Shown here: piece by piece, positions 42,867-50,646 of the stretch
Layout of the letters: each line of letters begins with the position of its first letter
How positions within the stretch are numbered: position 1 is the stretch's first letter
Assembly (NCBI RefSeq): GCF_000423705.1
Contig: NZ_KE384083.1
Location: 434,001-498,000 of the forward strand
Source of the DNA: Stappia stellulata DSM 5886
GTDB lineage: Bacteria; Pseudomonadota; Alphaproteobacteria; Rhizobiales; Stappiaceae
DNA: 64,000 nt
Direction of reading: 5' to 3'
Made by a program: the position numbers and the translations under genes
Notes under the pieces: generated by a model
What the model was told of the DNA's origin: nothing
Databases searched by the model: none
The model's input: only the letters and a program-made list of their open reading frames with translations

Positions 42867-43886
42867 TCAGGCCTGCAATGTGTCCAGCGCTCCGGCCACG
42901 GCGCGCACGTCGCCGACGTGAATGCCGTTCCAGTTGACGAGGCGCGGCGCGACCCAGGGCGCGAGCGCCGCCTGTTCGTCGTCGGACATGTCCAGCAGTT
43001 GCGTCAGCACGCCCGCCATCATGGTTTCCGCCGCCCGTGTCGCCCCGTCCTCGCATTTCAGCGCGACGCCGACGCCGAGTTCCGGGATCGCCGCGGTGAA
43101 AACGCCTTCCGCGCCGGTCTTGACGAAGACACGACCGTCAAAGGCGCGCATCACGTCGCTGCAGAAGCGCTCCGTTCCGGCGACCATTTCCGGCACGCCC
43201 GTGCAGGCGTCATAGAGCCGCTCCGCCGCTTTCGCACGCTCACGCTCAAGCCCCGCCCCCGTGCCGAGCCGGGCGAAGGCATAGGCGAGCCTGTCGAGCG
43301 GCATGGCATAGGTCGGGATCGAGCAACCGTCGGTGCCGCGCGCCATGTCGGCGAAGGACATGCCGCTCATCTCCTCCATGGCGGCGCGGGCCTCGCGCTG
43401 CACCGGATGCTCCGGCTCCACATAGCCGCGCGGATCGACGCCGAGGGTGCGGGCAAGACCGACGAAACCGGCATGCTTACCCGAGCAATTGTTGTGCAGC
43501 GGACAGGGCGAGGCATCGGCACGGTGGAGGACGGCGACGTCTTCCATGCGCTTGGGCCAATGGCTGCCGCACTCCAGCACGTCCTCGTCCGTGCCGGCCT
43601 TCATCAGCATCACCCGCGCGGCGTTGACATGCATCGCCTCGCCATTGTGCGAGGCACAGGCAAGGGCGAGTTCCGCGTCGCTCAGATCGAGCGCATCGGC
43701 CGCGCCCGATTCCACCAGCGGCAGCGCCTGAAGCGCCTTGACGGCGGAGCGCGGAAACACCTGCCAGCCGGCATCGCCGACGGAGGCGACGCGCTTGCCG
43801 TCGCCATCCACGATGACGATGGCGCCGCGATGACGGCTTTCCACGGCGGTGCCGCGCGTGACCTCGACCAGAACCGGATTTTCCAT
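42867..43886 (-). CDS. Asparaginase, R. etli type (Asparaginase_II family)
   Basis: Hydrolyses L-asparagine to aspartate and ammonia; belongs to the structurally distinct class first seen in Rhizobium etli. The 339-residue product shows RSAVKALQALPLVES with S47 and K50, S79 in CASHNGE, CSGKH at 134-138, and C188 in TDGCSIP. By alignment by eye these parallel the R. etli ReAV Ser-Lys pair and its metal-binding Cys-Lys-Cys site (offset by one). Later KTGAEGVFTAA carries another conserved Lys. ATG 43886 is only one base past the aminotransferase stop, so the two are coupled. Coupled to a PLP aminotransferase, it likely serves amino-acid catabolism. Confidence 0.9.
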   Translation of the reverse strand: MENPVLVEVTRGTAVESRHRGAIVIVDGDGKRVASVGDAGWQVFPRSAVKALQALPLVESGAADALDLSDAELALACASHNGEAMHVNAARVMLMKAGTDEDVLECGSHWPKRMEDVAVLHRADASPCPLHNNCSGKHAGFVGLARTLGVDPRGYVEPEHPVQREARAAMEEMSGMSFADMARGTDGCSIPTYAMPLDRLAYAFARLGTGAGLERERAKAAERLYDACTGVPEMVAGTERFCSDVMRAFDGRVFVKTGAEGVFTAAIPELGVGVALKCEDGATRAAETMMAGVLTQLLDMSDDEQAALAPWVAPRLVNWNGIHVGDVRAVAGALDTLQA

Positions 43887-43887
43887 C

Positions 43888-45105
43888 TCAGGCCTCCCCT
43901 GCCACGGCCAGCGGCGCTGCCGCGCGATTGGCGATCCACGTGCCAAGACGCTCCAGCGCGGCATCGATCACCGCATCCTGCTTGCAGAAGCAGAAGCGGA
44001 TGTAGTTCTTCGGCGCATCCGCGCCATAGAAGGCGGAAACCGGCACGGCGGCAACGCCGGCTTCCTCCACCATCAGCCGGCAGATGTCCGCGTCGTCGCC
44101 GGCAATGCCGAGCGGGGAAACATCGCAAGTGGCGAAATAGGTGCCCTCGCAGGGCAGAACGTCGAAGCCAATTGCTGAAAGCCCGCTGACGATGCGGTCG
44201 CGCTTGGCCTGCATCTCGTCGCGCAGGCCGGCGAAATAGCCGTCGTCCTTGGCAAGACCGTAGGCGACGGCCCGCTGCAGGTTCGGCGGCGTCGTGAAGG
44301 TGACGAACTGATGCGCCTTGGCAATCGGGTCCAGAAGCTTCGGCGCTGCCGTGATGTAGCCGACCTTCCAGCCGGTGAGCGAAAACGTCTTGCCGGCGGA
44401 GCCGATGCGCACGGTGCGCTCGCGCATGCCCTCGATTGCCATCAGCGGCAGATGCTTTCGGTCGTCGAACAGCAGATGCTCGTAGACCTCGTCGCAAATC
44501 GCATAGACGCCGTGCTCCAGGCAAAGCTGTGCGATGGCCTCGAGTTCCTCCACGGCAAAGACCTTGCCGGCCGGGTTCATCGGGTTGTTGATCAGGATCG
44601 CCTTGGTGTTCTCTGAGAAGGCGTCTTCCAGCGCGCGCAGGTTCAGCCGCCAGTCGGGCGGCGTGACGCGCAGCCTGACGGGGATGCCGCCCGCCCGCCG
44701 CACCAGGGGCAGGTAACAGTCGTAGAGCGGCTCGATCAGGATCACCTCGTCGCCCGGCTCCAGCAAGGCCAGCAGCGTGTCGGCCAGCGCCTCGGTGGCA
44801 CCGGAGGTCACCATGACTTCCGTTTGCCAGTCGACATCGAGATCGTAGAAACGCTTGTTGGAAGCGGCAACGGCCTGGCGCAGCTCCGGCAGCCCCAGCA
44901 TCGGCGGATACTGGTTCGGCCCCTGCATCAGCGCATCGGCGGCCAAGCGTCGCACGTCTTCCGGCCCGTCGACATCCGGGAAACCCTGCCCGAGATTGAT
45001 CGCGCCATGCGCCATGGCAAGACGCGACATGGTCTCGAAGATTGTGGTGGGAAGGCCGGTGAACACCGGATTGGTCGGCTTCATGCTGTCACGCATCCTT
45101 GGCAT
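43888..45105 (-). CDS. Class I/II PLP aminotransferase
   Basis: A 405-residue fold-type I aminotransferase. The PLP lysine is K239 in GSAGKTFSLTGWKVGY; the family helpers are NNPMNPAGKVF (Asn), CDEVYEHLLFDD (Asp and Tyr), and the substrate Arg in YIRFCFCK near the end. The N-terminal FETMSRLAMAHGAINLGQGF and NQYPPMLGLPELRQAVA are close to the kynurenine/methionine aminotransferase (YbdL-like) subgroup, so a broad keto acid transaminase is likely. The start at 45105 has GGGGGGAG upstream; ATGs four or eight codons downstream are alternatives. First gene of a two-gene unit with the asparaginase (one-base gap). Confidence 0.9.
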   Translation of the reverse strand: MPRMRDSMKPTNPVFTGLPTTIFETMSRLAMAHGAINLGQGFPDVDGPEDVRRLAADALMQGPNQYPPMLGLPELRQAVAASNKRFYDLDVDWQTEVMVTSGATEALADTLLALLEPGDEVILIEPLYDCYLPLVRRAGGIPVRLRVTPPDWRLNLRALEDAFSENTKAILINNPMNPAGKVFAVEELEAIAQLCLEHGVYAICDEVYEHLLFDDRKHLPLMAIEGMRERTVRIGSAGKTFSLTGWKVGYITAAPKLLDPIAKAHQFVTFTTPPNLQRAVAYGLAKDDGYFAGLRDEMQAKRDRIVSGLSAIGFDVLPCEGTYFATCDVSPLGIAGDDADICRLMVEEAGVAAVPVSAFYGADAPKNYIRFCFCKQDAVIDAALERLGTWIANRAAAPLAVAGEA

Positions 45106-45245
45106 CGCGGCGCTCCCCCCGGATCGACCGCATGTTCGGGCTGGGTTGTAGTCATTCCCCGGGGCCGCGTCCAGACACGCATGCCCCGGCCCGCCGGGTC
45201 CGGCGGCCGGGGTTTACGCAAGGTCGACCGGGCACCCGGCGTCGC

Positions 45246-46829
45246 TCAGTGCACCAGCACGTTGCGGAACTGCCAGGGATCGCTCTCGTCGATGTCCTCG
45301 GGGAAGAAACCCGGGCGGTCGGCAAGCGGCGTCCAGTCGGTGTAATAGCCCTTCACCGGACCGAGGTAGGGTTTTTGCACCTCCAGGCAGCGGCGATAGT
45401 CCATCTCGTCCGCCTCGACGATGCCCGCTTTCGGGTTTTCCAGCGCCCAGACCATGCCGGCGAGCACGGCCGAGGTCACCTGCAGGCCGGTCGCGTTCTG
45501 ATAGGGGGCGAGCTTGCGGGCCTCCTCGATGGAGAGCTGCGAGCCGTACCAATAGGCGTTCCTGGCATGGCCGTAGAGCAGCACGCCGAGCTCGTCGATG
45601 CCGTCGGCGATCTCGCTTTCGTCCAGCACATGCAGCTTGGGCTGCACCTTGCCGGCCGCGCCGAAGAGTTCGTGCAGCGACAGGATCGCATCGTTCGCCG
45701 GGTGGTAGGCATAGTGGCAGGTCGGGCGATAGACGACCTTCTTGCCGTCGCGCACGGTGAAGAAGTCCGCAATGGAAATCGATTCATTGTGGGTGACGAG
45801 GAAGCCGTATTGCGGCCCCGGCGTCGGGCACCAGGTGCGCACCCGCGTGTTGGCGCCGGGCTGCTCCAGGTAGATCGCCGCCTTGCAGCCCTTCTTCTGT
45901 TTCTTCGCGTTCCTGGGCTTCCAGTTTTCATGCGTGCCCCAGCCAAGCTCGGCCGGCTGGAAGCCTTCCGACAGAAAGCCTTCCGCCGACCAGGTGTTCC
46001 AGAACACGTTCATCGGTTTCGGCAGGCGGGCGCGCTGTGTGTCGCGTTCGGCGATATGGACGCCCTTGACGCCGACCTTCTTCATCAGCTTCGCCCAGCC
46101 CTTGCGGGTGGTCGGCTCCTCGAAGGTGCGGCCGGTGTCGCGGGCAATGTCGACCAGCGCCTGCTTGACGAACCAGGACACCATGCCGGGATTGGCGCCG
46201 CAGCAGGAAACGGCGGTGGTTCCGCCGGGGTTCTTCTTCTTCTCGCGGCGCACGGTCTCGCGCAGCGCATAGTTGGTGCGCGAGGCATTGTCGGCGGACT
46301 CATCGAAGTAAAAGCCGAGCCAGGGCTCGACCACCGTGTCGATGTAGAGCACGCCAAGTTCGCGGCACAGCTTCATCAGATCGAGCGAGGAGGTGTCGAC
46401 GGAGAGGTTCACGCAGAACCCCTGCCCCTTGCCCTCGGTCAGAAGCGGGGCGAGCACATCGCGATAGTTGTCAGGCGTGATCGCCACCTGGGAAAAGCGG
46501 TAGCCGCGCTCCTCCACCATCGCCCGGTCGGTGTCGAGCGGATCGATCACCGTCACCCGCGAGGCATCGAAACCGAAGTGCCGCTCGATCAGGGGCAGCG
46601 TGCCCTTGCCGATGGAACCGAAGCCGATCATCACGATGGGACCGGAAATCGTGCCATGGACGGGATAGGCAGGAGATGCCGGCGCAGGCGCATCAATCGC
46701 CTTTTCAGCCGCGGGCTTCGCGGTCGACGGCGCGGCCGCTGCCTTGACGGCAGGCGCGCGTCGGCGCGCGGGTTTTCCGGCGGGCTTGCTGGCGGACTTT
46801 GCGTCCACCGGGGTGTCGTCATTGGGCAT
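45246..46829 (-). CDS. hss: Homospermidine synthase
   Basis: Makes sym-homospermidine from two putrescine units using NAD+, a polyamine typical of alphaproteobacteria. The 527-residue product has an NAD-binding loop PIVMIGFGSIGKGTLPLIE at about 65-83 and conserved blocks SVDTSSLDLMKLCRELGVLY, SCCGANPGMVSWFVKQAL, PGPQYGFLVTHNESISIADF and SQLSIEEARKLAPYQNAT. Hss is normally about 480 residues; here roughly 55 extra residues precede it, an Ala/Lys/Pro-rich run (SKPAGKPARRRAPAVKAAAA) of histone-tail flavour. ATG 46829 fits that start. It lies 129 bases downstream of the decarboxylase gene on the same strand, and its substrate is that enzyme's likely product, so the pair form a pathway operon. Confidence 0.93.
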   Translation of the reverse strand: MPNDDTPVDAKSASKPAGKPARRRAPAVKAAAAPSTAKPAAEKAIDAPAPASPAYPVHGTISGPIVMIGFGSIGKGTLPLIERHFGFDASRVTVIDPLDTDRAMVEERGYRFSQVAITPDNYRDVLAPLLTEGKGQGFCVNLSVDTSSLDLMKLCRELGVLYIDTVVEPWLGFYFDESADNASRTNYALRETVRREKKKNPGGTTAVSCCGANPGMVSWFVKQALVDIARDTGRTFEEPTTRKGWAKLMKKVGVKGVHIAERDTQRARLPKPMNVFWNTWSAEGFLSEGFQPAELGWGTHENWKPRNAKKQKKGCKAAIYLEQPGANTRVRTWCPTPGPQYGFLVTHNESISIADFFTVRDGKKVVYRPTCHYAYHPANDAILSLHELFGAAGKVQPKLHVLDESEIADGIDELGVLLYGHARNAYWYGSQLSIEEARKLAPYQNATGLQVTSAVLAGMVWALENPKAGIVEADEMDYRRCLEVQKPYLGPVKGYYTDWTPLADRPGFFPEDIDESDPWQFRNVLVH

Positions 46830-46958
46830 GGCGGCGGTCCTTGTGAATCCTTTGGCGCGAAGCGCGGTCACTGTCGACACGCGGTACGGCAGCAAGATGA
46901 CAGCAATCGGCCGCTTGCGCGACCGACTGCCGTTTCGGATCGGAACGTGACCGGAAGG

Positions 46959-48092
46959 TCAGATGACGTAGGAGCGCAACGGGTCGAAGCCGTTGAATGC
47001 AATCGACGAATAGGTCGTCGTATAGGCGCCGCAGGCCTCGATCAGCACCTTGTCGCCGATGGACAGGCTGACCGGCAACTCGTAGGGCGTCTTTTCGTAG
47101 AGCACATCGACGCTGTCGCAGGTCGGGCCGGCCAGCACGCAAGGGGTCTTGCGGTCGCTGTCCTTGTCCGTGCGGATCGGGTAGCGGATCGCCTCGTCCA
47201 TCGTTTCGGCAAGGCCATTGAACTTGCCGATGTCGAGATAGACCCAGCGGATCTCGTCTTCCGCCGCCGATTTCCGCGAAATCAGGACGACCTCCGCCTC
47301 GATCATGCCGGCATCGCCGACCATGCCGCGACCCGGCTCGATGATCGTCTGCGGGATGCGGTTGCCGAAATGGGCGTTGAGACCGCGCAGGATCGCCTCA
47401 CCGTAATGGGGAACGCCCGGGATGTCCTTGAGGTAGCGTGCGGGGAAGCCGCCACCCAGGTTGACCATCGAGAGCGTGATCCCGCGCTCGGCCATCTCGC
47501 GGAAGATCGCGGCTGCGGAGGACAGCGCACCGTCCCAGGCTTCGACATCCGCCTGCTGCGAGCCGACGTGGAACGACACGCCATGCGCAACAAGGCCGAG
47601 ACGATGGGCATGCTCCAGGACGTCGGGCGCCATGTCCGGCGCGCAGCCGAACTTGCGCGACAACGGCCAGTCGGCGCCGGCGCCGTCGCAGAGAATGCGG
47701 CAGAACACCTGGGAGCCGGCCGCCACACGGGCGATCTTCTCCACCTCTGCCTCGCAGTCGACCGCATAAAGGCGCACGCCAAGCTCAAAGGCCCGCGCAA
47801 CGTCGCGTTCCTTCTTGATGGTGTTGCCGAAGGAGATGCGGTCCGGGGTCGCGCCGGTGGCGAGCACCATTTCGATCTCGGCAACCGATGCACAGTCGAA
47901 GGAGGAGCCGAGGTGCTCCAGCAGCGCGAGGATTTCCGGAGCCGGATTGGCCTTCACGGCATAGAACACCCGCGTGTCGGGGAGCGCCCGCTCGAAGGCG
48001 AGATAATTGTCGTGGACGATATCGAGGTCGACGACCACGCAGGGTCCGTCGTCTCGTCGCTGGCGCAGAAAGTTCTTGATACGCTCCGTCAT
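46959..48092 (-). CDS. Type III PLP decarboxylase (ornithine/lysine)
   Basis: A 377-residue alanine-racemase-fold decarboxylase of the ornithine/diaminopimelate decarboxylase group. The PLP lysine is K47 in FYAVKANP; GGGFP (213-217) and EPGRG (252-256) bind the cofactor phosphate; the catalytic pair of the second subunit is C325-D326 in GPTCDSVD. The type with YAVKANPAPEIL and PTCDSVDVLYE is ornithine decarboxylase (putrescine-forming), often also using lysine. ATG 48092 (MTERIKNFLRQ) fits; a further upstream frame is open without similarity. hss follows, so ornithine to putrescine to homospermidine is coherent. The leader (48093-48480) looks structured. Confidence 0.93.
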   Translation of the reverse strand: MTERIKNFLRQRRDDGPCVVVDLDIVHDNYLAFERALPDTRVFYAVKANPAPEILALLEHLGSSFDCASVAEIEMVLATGATPDRISFGNTIKKERDVARAFELGVRLYAVDCEAEVEKIARVAAGSQVFCRILCDGAGADWPLSRKFGCAPDMAPDVLEHAHRLGLVAHGVSFHVGSQQADVEAWDGALSSAAAIFREMAERGITLSMVNLGGGFPARYLKDIPGVPHYGEAILRGLNAHFGNRIPQTIIEPGRGMVGDAGMIEAEVVLISRKSAAEDEIRWVYLDIGKFNGLAETMDEAIRYPIRTDKDSDRKTPCVLAGPTCDSVDVLYEKTPYELPVSLSIGDKVLIEACGAYTTTYSSIAFNGFDPLRSYVI

Positions 48093-48480
48093 GGCAGTCA
48101 CCCGTTTACCAATTCCGTTCGCAGGGTCGCGCATGTGGCCGACAGGGCTGCCCGCTATGGAGACGGGCAACGGCTGGCAACATGTGCAGACGGTCGGGCA
48201 TCGGGTCGTCATCCGCGATGGATGAACGCCTGTGGCCGTCCCGCGATGAATGCCTTGGATTGGATCGGTATCCCGAACCGCACGGCCGGCAATGATGTAA
48301 TAAGTGCCTCTTCAGTGACCCCGGGACTTGGAAACCCGGCAGAGACCAAAAAAGCCCTCTTACGTCGTTGCTTTAAGCCGTCCGTTTTGCCGCTCTCTCC
48401 GGAATTGGGTCCGGGCCCTGTTGAGCAGCTGCCATCGAAATTCGATTGGACGACCACGGGCACGTGCGAATTTGGGCAGG
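48093..48480 (-). ncRNA. Structured 5' leader of the decarboxylase gene, candidate speF-type element
   Basis: The mRNA upstream of the decarboxylase has no supported gene but several ordered features (minus strand): a 20-codon frame ATGGCAGCTGCT to TAA at about 48433-48371; AAAGC with its partner GCTTT followed by TTTT (about 48374-48349), a terminator-like hairpin; and CCGGG-tttccaagt-CCCGG (about 48338-48320). Alphaproteobacterial ornithine decarboxylase genes are known to carry the speF RNA motif at this place. I infer that this is such an element; I have not matched its consensus. Confidence 0.45.
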
Positions 48481-48605
48481 GGTTGTATGAATCAACACGG
48501 CCCCGGTTTCAAGGAAAAACTTGGACCAAAGGCGCATTTGTTGCGCCTCGCCCCGGATTTCCGGCAAGCGGGACTTTCCCTGGGCCGTGGCGGCGCGCAA
48601 ATGCA

Positions 48606-48633
48606 GACAGACAGGGCCATCGCCCTGTCTGTC
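48606..48633 (-). terminator. Strong hairpin after the EF-hand gene
   Basis: GACAGACAGGGC (48606-48617) pairs exactly with GCCCTGTCTGTC (48622-48633), 4-base loop. On the minus strand it lies 70 bases past the EF-hand stop; the T-run after it is short (CATTTG), so termination may be partial. Between 48481 and 48705 I see no gene. Confidence 0.6.
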
Positions 48634-48705
48634 CCTGCCGCCGCAACAGGTGTCGCGGCGGCGGTCTCTCAGTCGAAGCGGAGGTGTCTCTCCACGCGAA
48701 CGGCC

Positions 48706-49695
48706 TCAATTGCCGCCGCGCTTGCCCTGCCCCCGCTTTCCGCCGTGGTGACGCCGGTGGTCTTCCATCGACAGCGCGCCATCGCCATTGCTGTCCATCA
48801 TGGACACGATCCGCGAGGTCCGGCCGTCGACTTCTTCCTCGGTGATGGTCAGATCGCCGTCGCGGTCAAGACGCTGGAACATGCGCACCATGCGCCGGTC
48901 CTGACGCTGGACCCAGACCGCCTCGAATTCCTCAAGCGACAGAGCCTCGTCGGAATTGGCGTCGGCTTCGGAAAACAACGCCGCGCGCGCAGCCTGCCGG
49001 GCCTCCCGGGCTTCCTGCCGTGCTTCACGGCCGGCCTGACCCTGGCCGCGCTTGCCGTCGCCACGCATGCCGCGCGGTCCGTTGTCATTGTCCATGCCCT
49101 GGCCCATCATGCCTTGCCCCTGGCCCATCATGCCTTGTCGGCCCTGGCCCATCATGCCTTGCCCTTGGCCCTTCATGCCCTGGCCCTGGCCCATCATGCC
49201 CTGGCCCATCATGCCTTGTCGGCCTTGGCCCATCATGCCCTGGCCCATCATGCCGCGTCCGCCACGACCCATCATCCCGCCGCCGCGGGCCTCGAATTCC
49301 GCCTTGGTCACGGAGCCGTCGCCGTCGGTGTCGAGGCGCTGGAACGCGCGTACCTTCCGGTCGGACATTTCCTGCACATACGCGGCCTTGAATTCCTCCA
49401 GGTTCACGCCACCGCTGGAATCGGCGTCGGCCCCGGTGAACATCTCGGTCACGACCGTGTCGATTTCGGTCTGCGTGACCTTGCCGTCGGCATCGGTATC
49501 GAAGCGCTCCATGAAACGCATCGCCATCATCCCGCGCCCGTGTCCGCCACGGCGTTGGCCGCCCGACATGCCCCATCCGTTGCCGGAGCCCTTGCCCCAG
49601 CCATGCCCGCCGCGATCGGCGACCGCGGGCAACGCGACCGCGCCGGTGAGGGTCACGGCGAGGGCGGCAACGGCGATCTTCTTGAAATTGGTCAT
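48706..49695 (-). CDS. Exported six-EF-hand protein with Met-Gly-Gln repeats
   Basis: A 329-residue protein with a signal peptide (1-26, ending PAVA-D). It has six EF-hand loops: 66-77, 90-101 and 122-133, then 245-256, 277-288 and 301-312. The 122, 277 and 301 loops have the full D-x-[DN]-G-D pattern; the 90 and 245 loops are degenerate. Between the two triplets, residues 138-200 are low complexity: MMGQG units repeated with variants RQGMMGQG and QGQGMKG. Ca2+ binding is expected for the loops; a Met-rich stretch could bind Cu(I), which is speculation. The gene diverges from an OmpR/EnvZ-type pair, so it may be its target. ATG 49695 has AGGATTATTCGCG upstream. Confidence 0.85.
   Translation of the reverse strand: MTNFKKIAVAALAVTLTGAVALPAVADRGGHGWGKGSGNGWGMSGGQRRGGHGRGMMAMRFMERFDTDADGKVTQTEIDTVVTEMFTGADADSSGGVNLEEFKAAYVQEMSDRKVRAFQRLDTDGDGSVTKAEFEARGGGMMGRGGRGMMGQGMMGQGRQGMMGQGMMGQGQGMKGQGQGMMGQGRQGMMGQGQGMMGQGMDNDNGPRGMRGDGKRGQGQAGREARQEAREARQAARAALFSEADANSDEALSLEEFEAVWVQRQDRRMVRMFQRLDRDGDLTITEEEVDGRTSRIVSMMDSNGDGALSMEDHRRHHGGKRGQGKRGGN
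49096..49284 (-). repeat. Tandem repeat coding for MMGQG units
   Basis: Fifteen- to twenty-one-base units such as CCCATCATGCCCTGGCCC recur with small changes across this 190-base block. It is inside the EF-hand gene and keeps frame, so it is a coding repeat, not an array of spacers. Copy number probably varies between strains. Confidence 0.85.
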
Positions 49696-49810
49696 CGCGA
49701 ATAATCCTTTCGGCTGTGAATGCGATGCACAAGACCTAGGGACCGCATGTCGCAAAATTGTGCCCGCGACCCGCCCTTTGTGTCGCAAGGTGTGCTTGTT
49801 TGTCAGGCTG

Positions 49811-49826
49811 TTACAATTGGTTACAA
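49811..49826. promoter_or_regulatory. TTACAA direct repeat, candidate OmpR-type binding site
   Basis: TTACAA (49811-49816), TTGG, TTACAA (49821-49826): two direct copies spaced ten bases apart, one helical turn, the layout typical of OmpR-family operators. It is midway in the divergent region between the EF-hand gene (start 49695) and the response regulator (start 49918). Confidence 0.6.
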
Positions 49827-49917
49827 AGAGATTTCTCCCGACAAGGCTCCATGACCTAGAAAAGGGAGGAAGCGGGACCGACGGACGTCGGACGCCCCGC
49901 TCTCAAGGGTGCAGGAC

Positions 49918-50646
49918 ATGAGTGAGCACGAACCCCATATCCTGGTCGTCGACGACCACCGCGACATTCGCGAACAGCTGGCGCGCTACCTGCGCAAGAG
50001 CGGGCTGCGCGCGTCCGTCGCCGACAGCGCCCAGCAGGCGCGCAAGTTCCTGAAGTCGGCTGCCGTCGACCTGATCGTGCTCGACATCATGATGCCCGGC
50101 GAGGATGGCCTGTCGCTGTGCCGCTCGCTGGTCGAGACGGGAACGGTGCCGGTGATCCTGCTGACCGCCATGGCGGAAGACACCGACCGGATCGTCGGGT
50201 TGGAAATCGGCGCCGACGACTATGTGACAAAACCCTTCAATCCGCGCGAATTGCTCGCGCGCATCCGGGCCGTGCTGCGGCGTGCGGCGCATGTTCCGCG
50301 CGATCGCGATCCGGTCGACGCGGAGACGCTCGCATTCGCGGGATGGACGCTCGACGTTCCCAAGCGCCTGCTCAGCGGCGCGGACGGCGTCGCGGTGCCG
50401 CTGTCGAGCGGCGAGTTCCAGTTGCTGGTCGCCTTCCTCAAGCGTCCGCGCATGGTGCTGTCGCGCGACCAGTTGCTCGACCTGACGTCCGGGCGGACGC
50501 CCGGCGTGTTCGACCGCTCCATCGACAATCAGGTCAGCCGGTTGCGGCGCAAGATCGAACCGGACCCGAAAACGCCCGAACTGATCAAGACCGTCTGGGG
50601 CGGCGGCTACACCTTCACCGCCGACGTTCAGGACACGGCATCATGA
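49918..50646 (+). CDS. OmpR-family response regulator
   Basis: A 242-residue two-component regulator. The receiver domain has the acidic pocket VVDDHRD, phospho-acceptor D56 in LIVLDIMMPGEDG, Thr in ILLTAMAED and Lys in DDYVTKPFNPREL. The C-terminal winged helix (about 138-235) is OmpR-type, with PLSSGEFQLLVAFLKRPRMV, LLDLTSGRTPGVFDRSIDNQ and TVWGGGYTF. ATG 49918 is preferred (AGGAC just before it); GTG 49909 is another option. The stop overlaps the kinase ATG by four bases, so the two are translated together. Likely it controls the divergent EF-hand gene and itself, given the direct repeat between them. Confidence 0.94.
   Translation: MSEHEPHILVVDDHRDIREQLARYLRKSGLRASVADSAQQARKFLKSAAVDLIVLDIMMPGEDGLSLCRSLVETGTVPVILLTAMAEDTDRIVGLEIGADDYVTKPFNPRELLARIRAVLRRAAHVPRDRDPVDAETLAFAGWTLDVPKRLLSGADGVAVPLSSGEFQLLVAFLKRPRMVLSRDQLLDLTSGRTPGVFDRSIDNQVSRLRRKIEPDPKTPELIKTVWGGGYTFTADVQDTAS

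Noticed and set aside
45099-48845. A 1248-codon plus-strand frame opposite hss and the decarboxylase
   Set aside because: Both minus-strand genes have complete catalytic motifs. The plus frame is a His/Arg-rich shadow without a domain.
49096-49284. Regular repeats resembling a small CRISPR or minisatellite
   Set aside because: No unique spacers; units abut and keep frame inside the EF-hand gene, so they are coding repeats.
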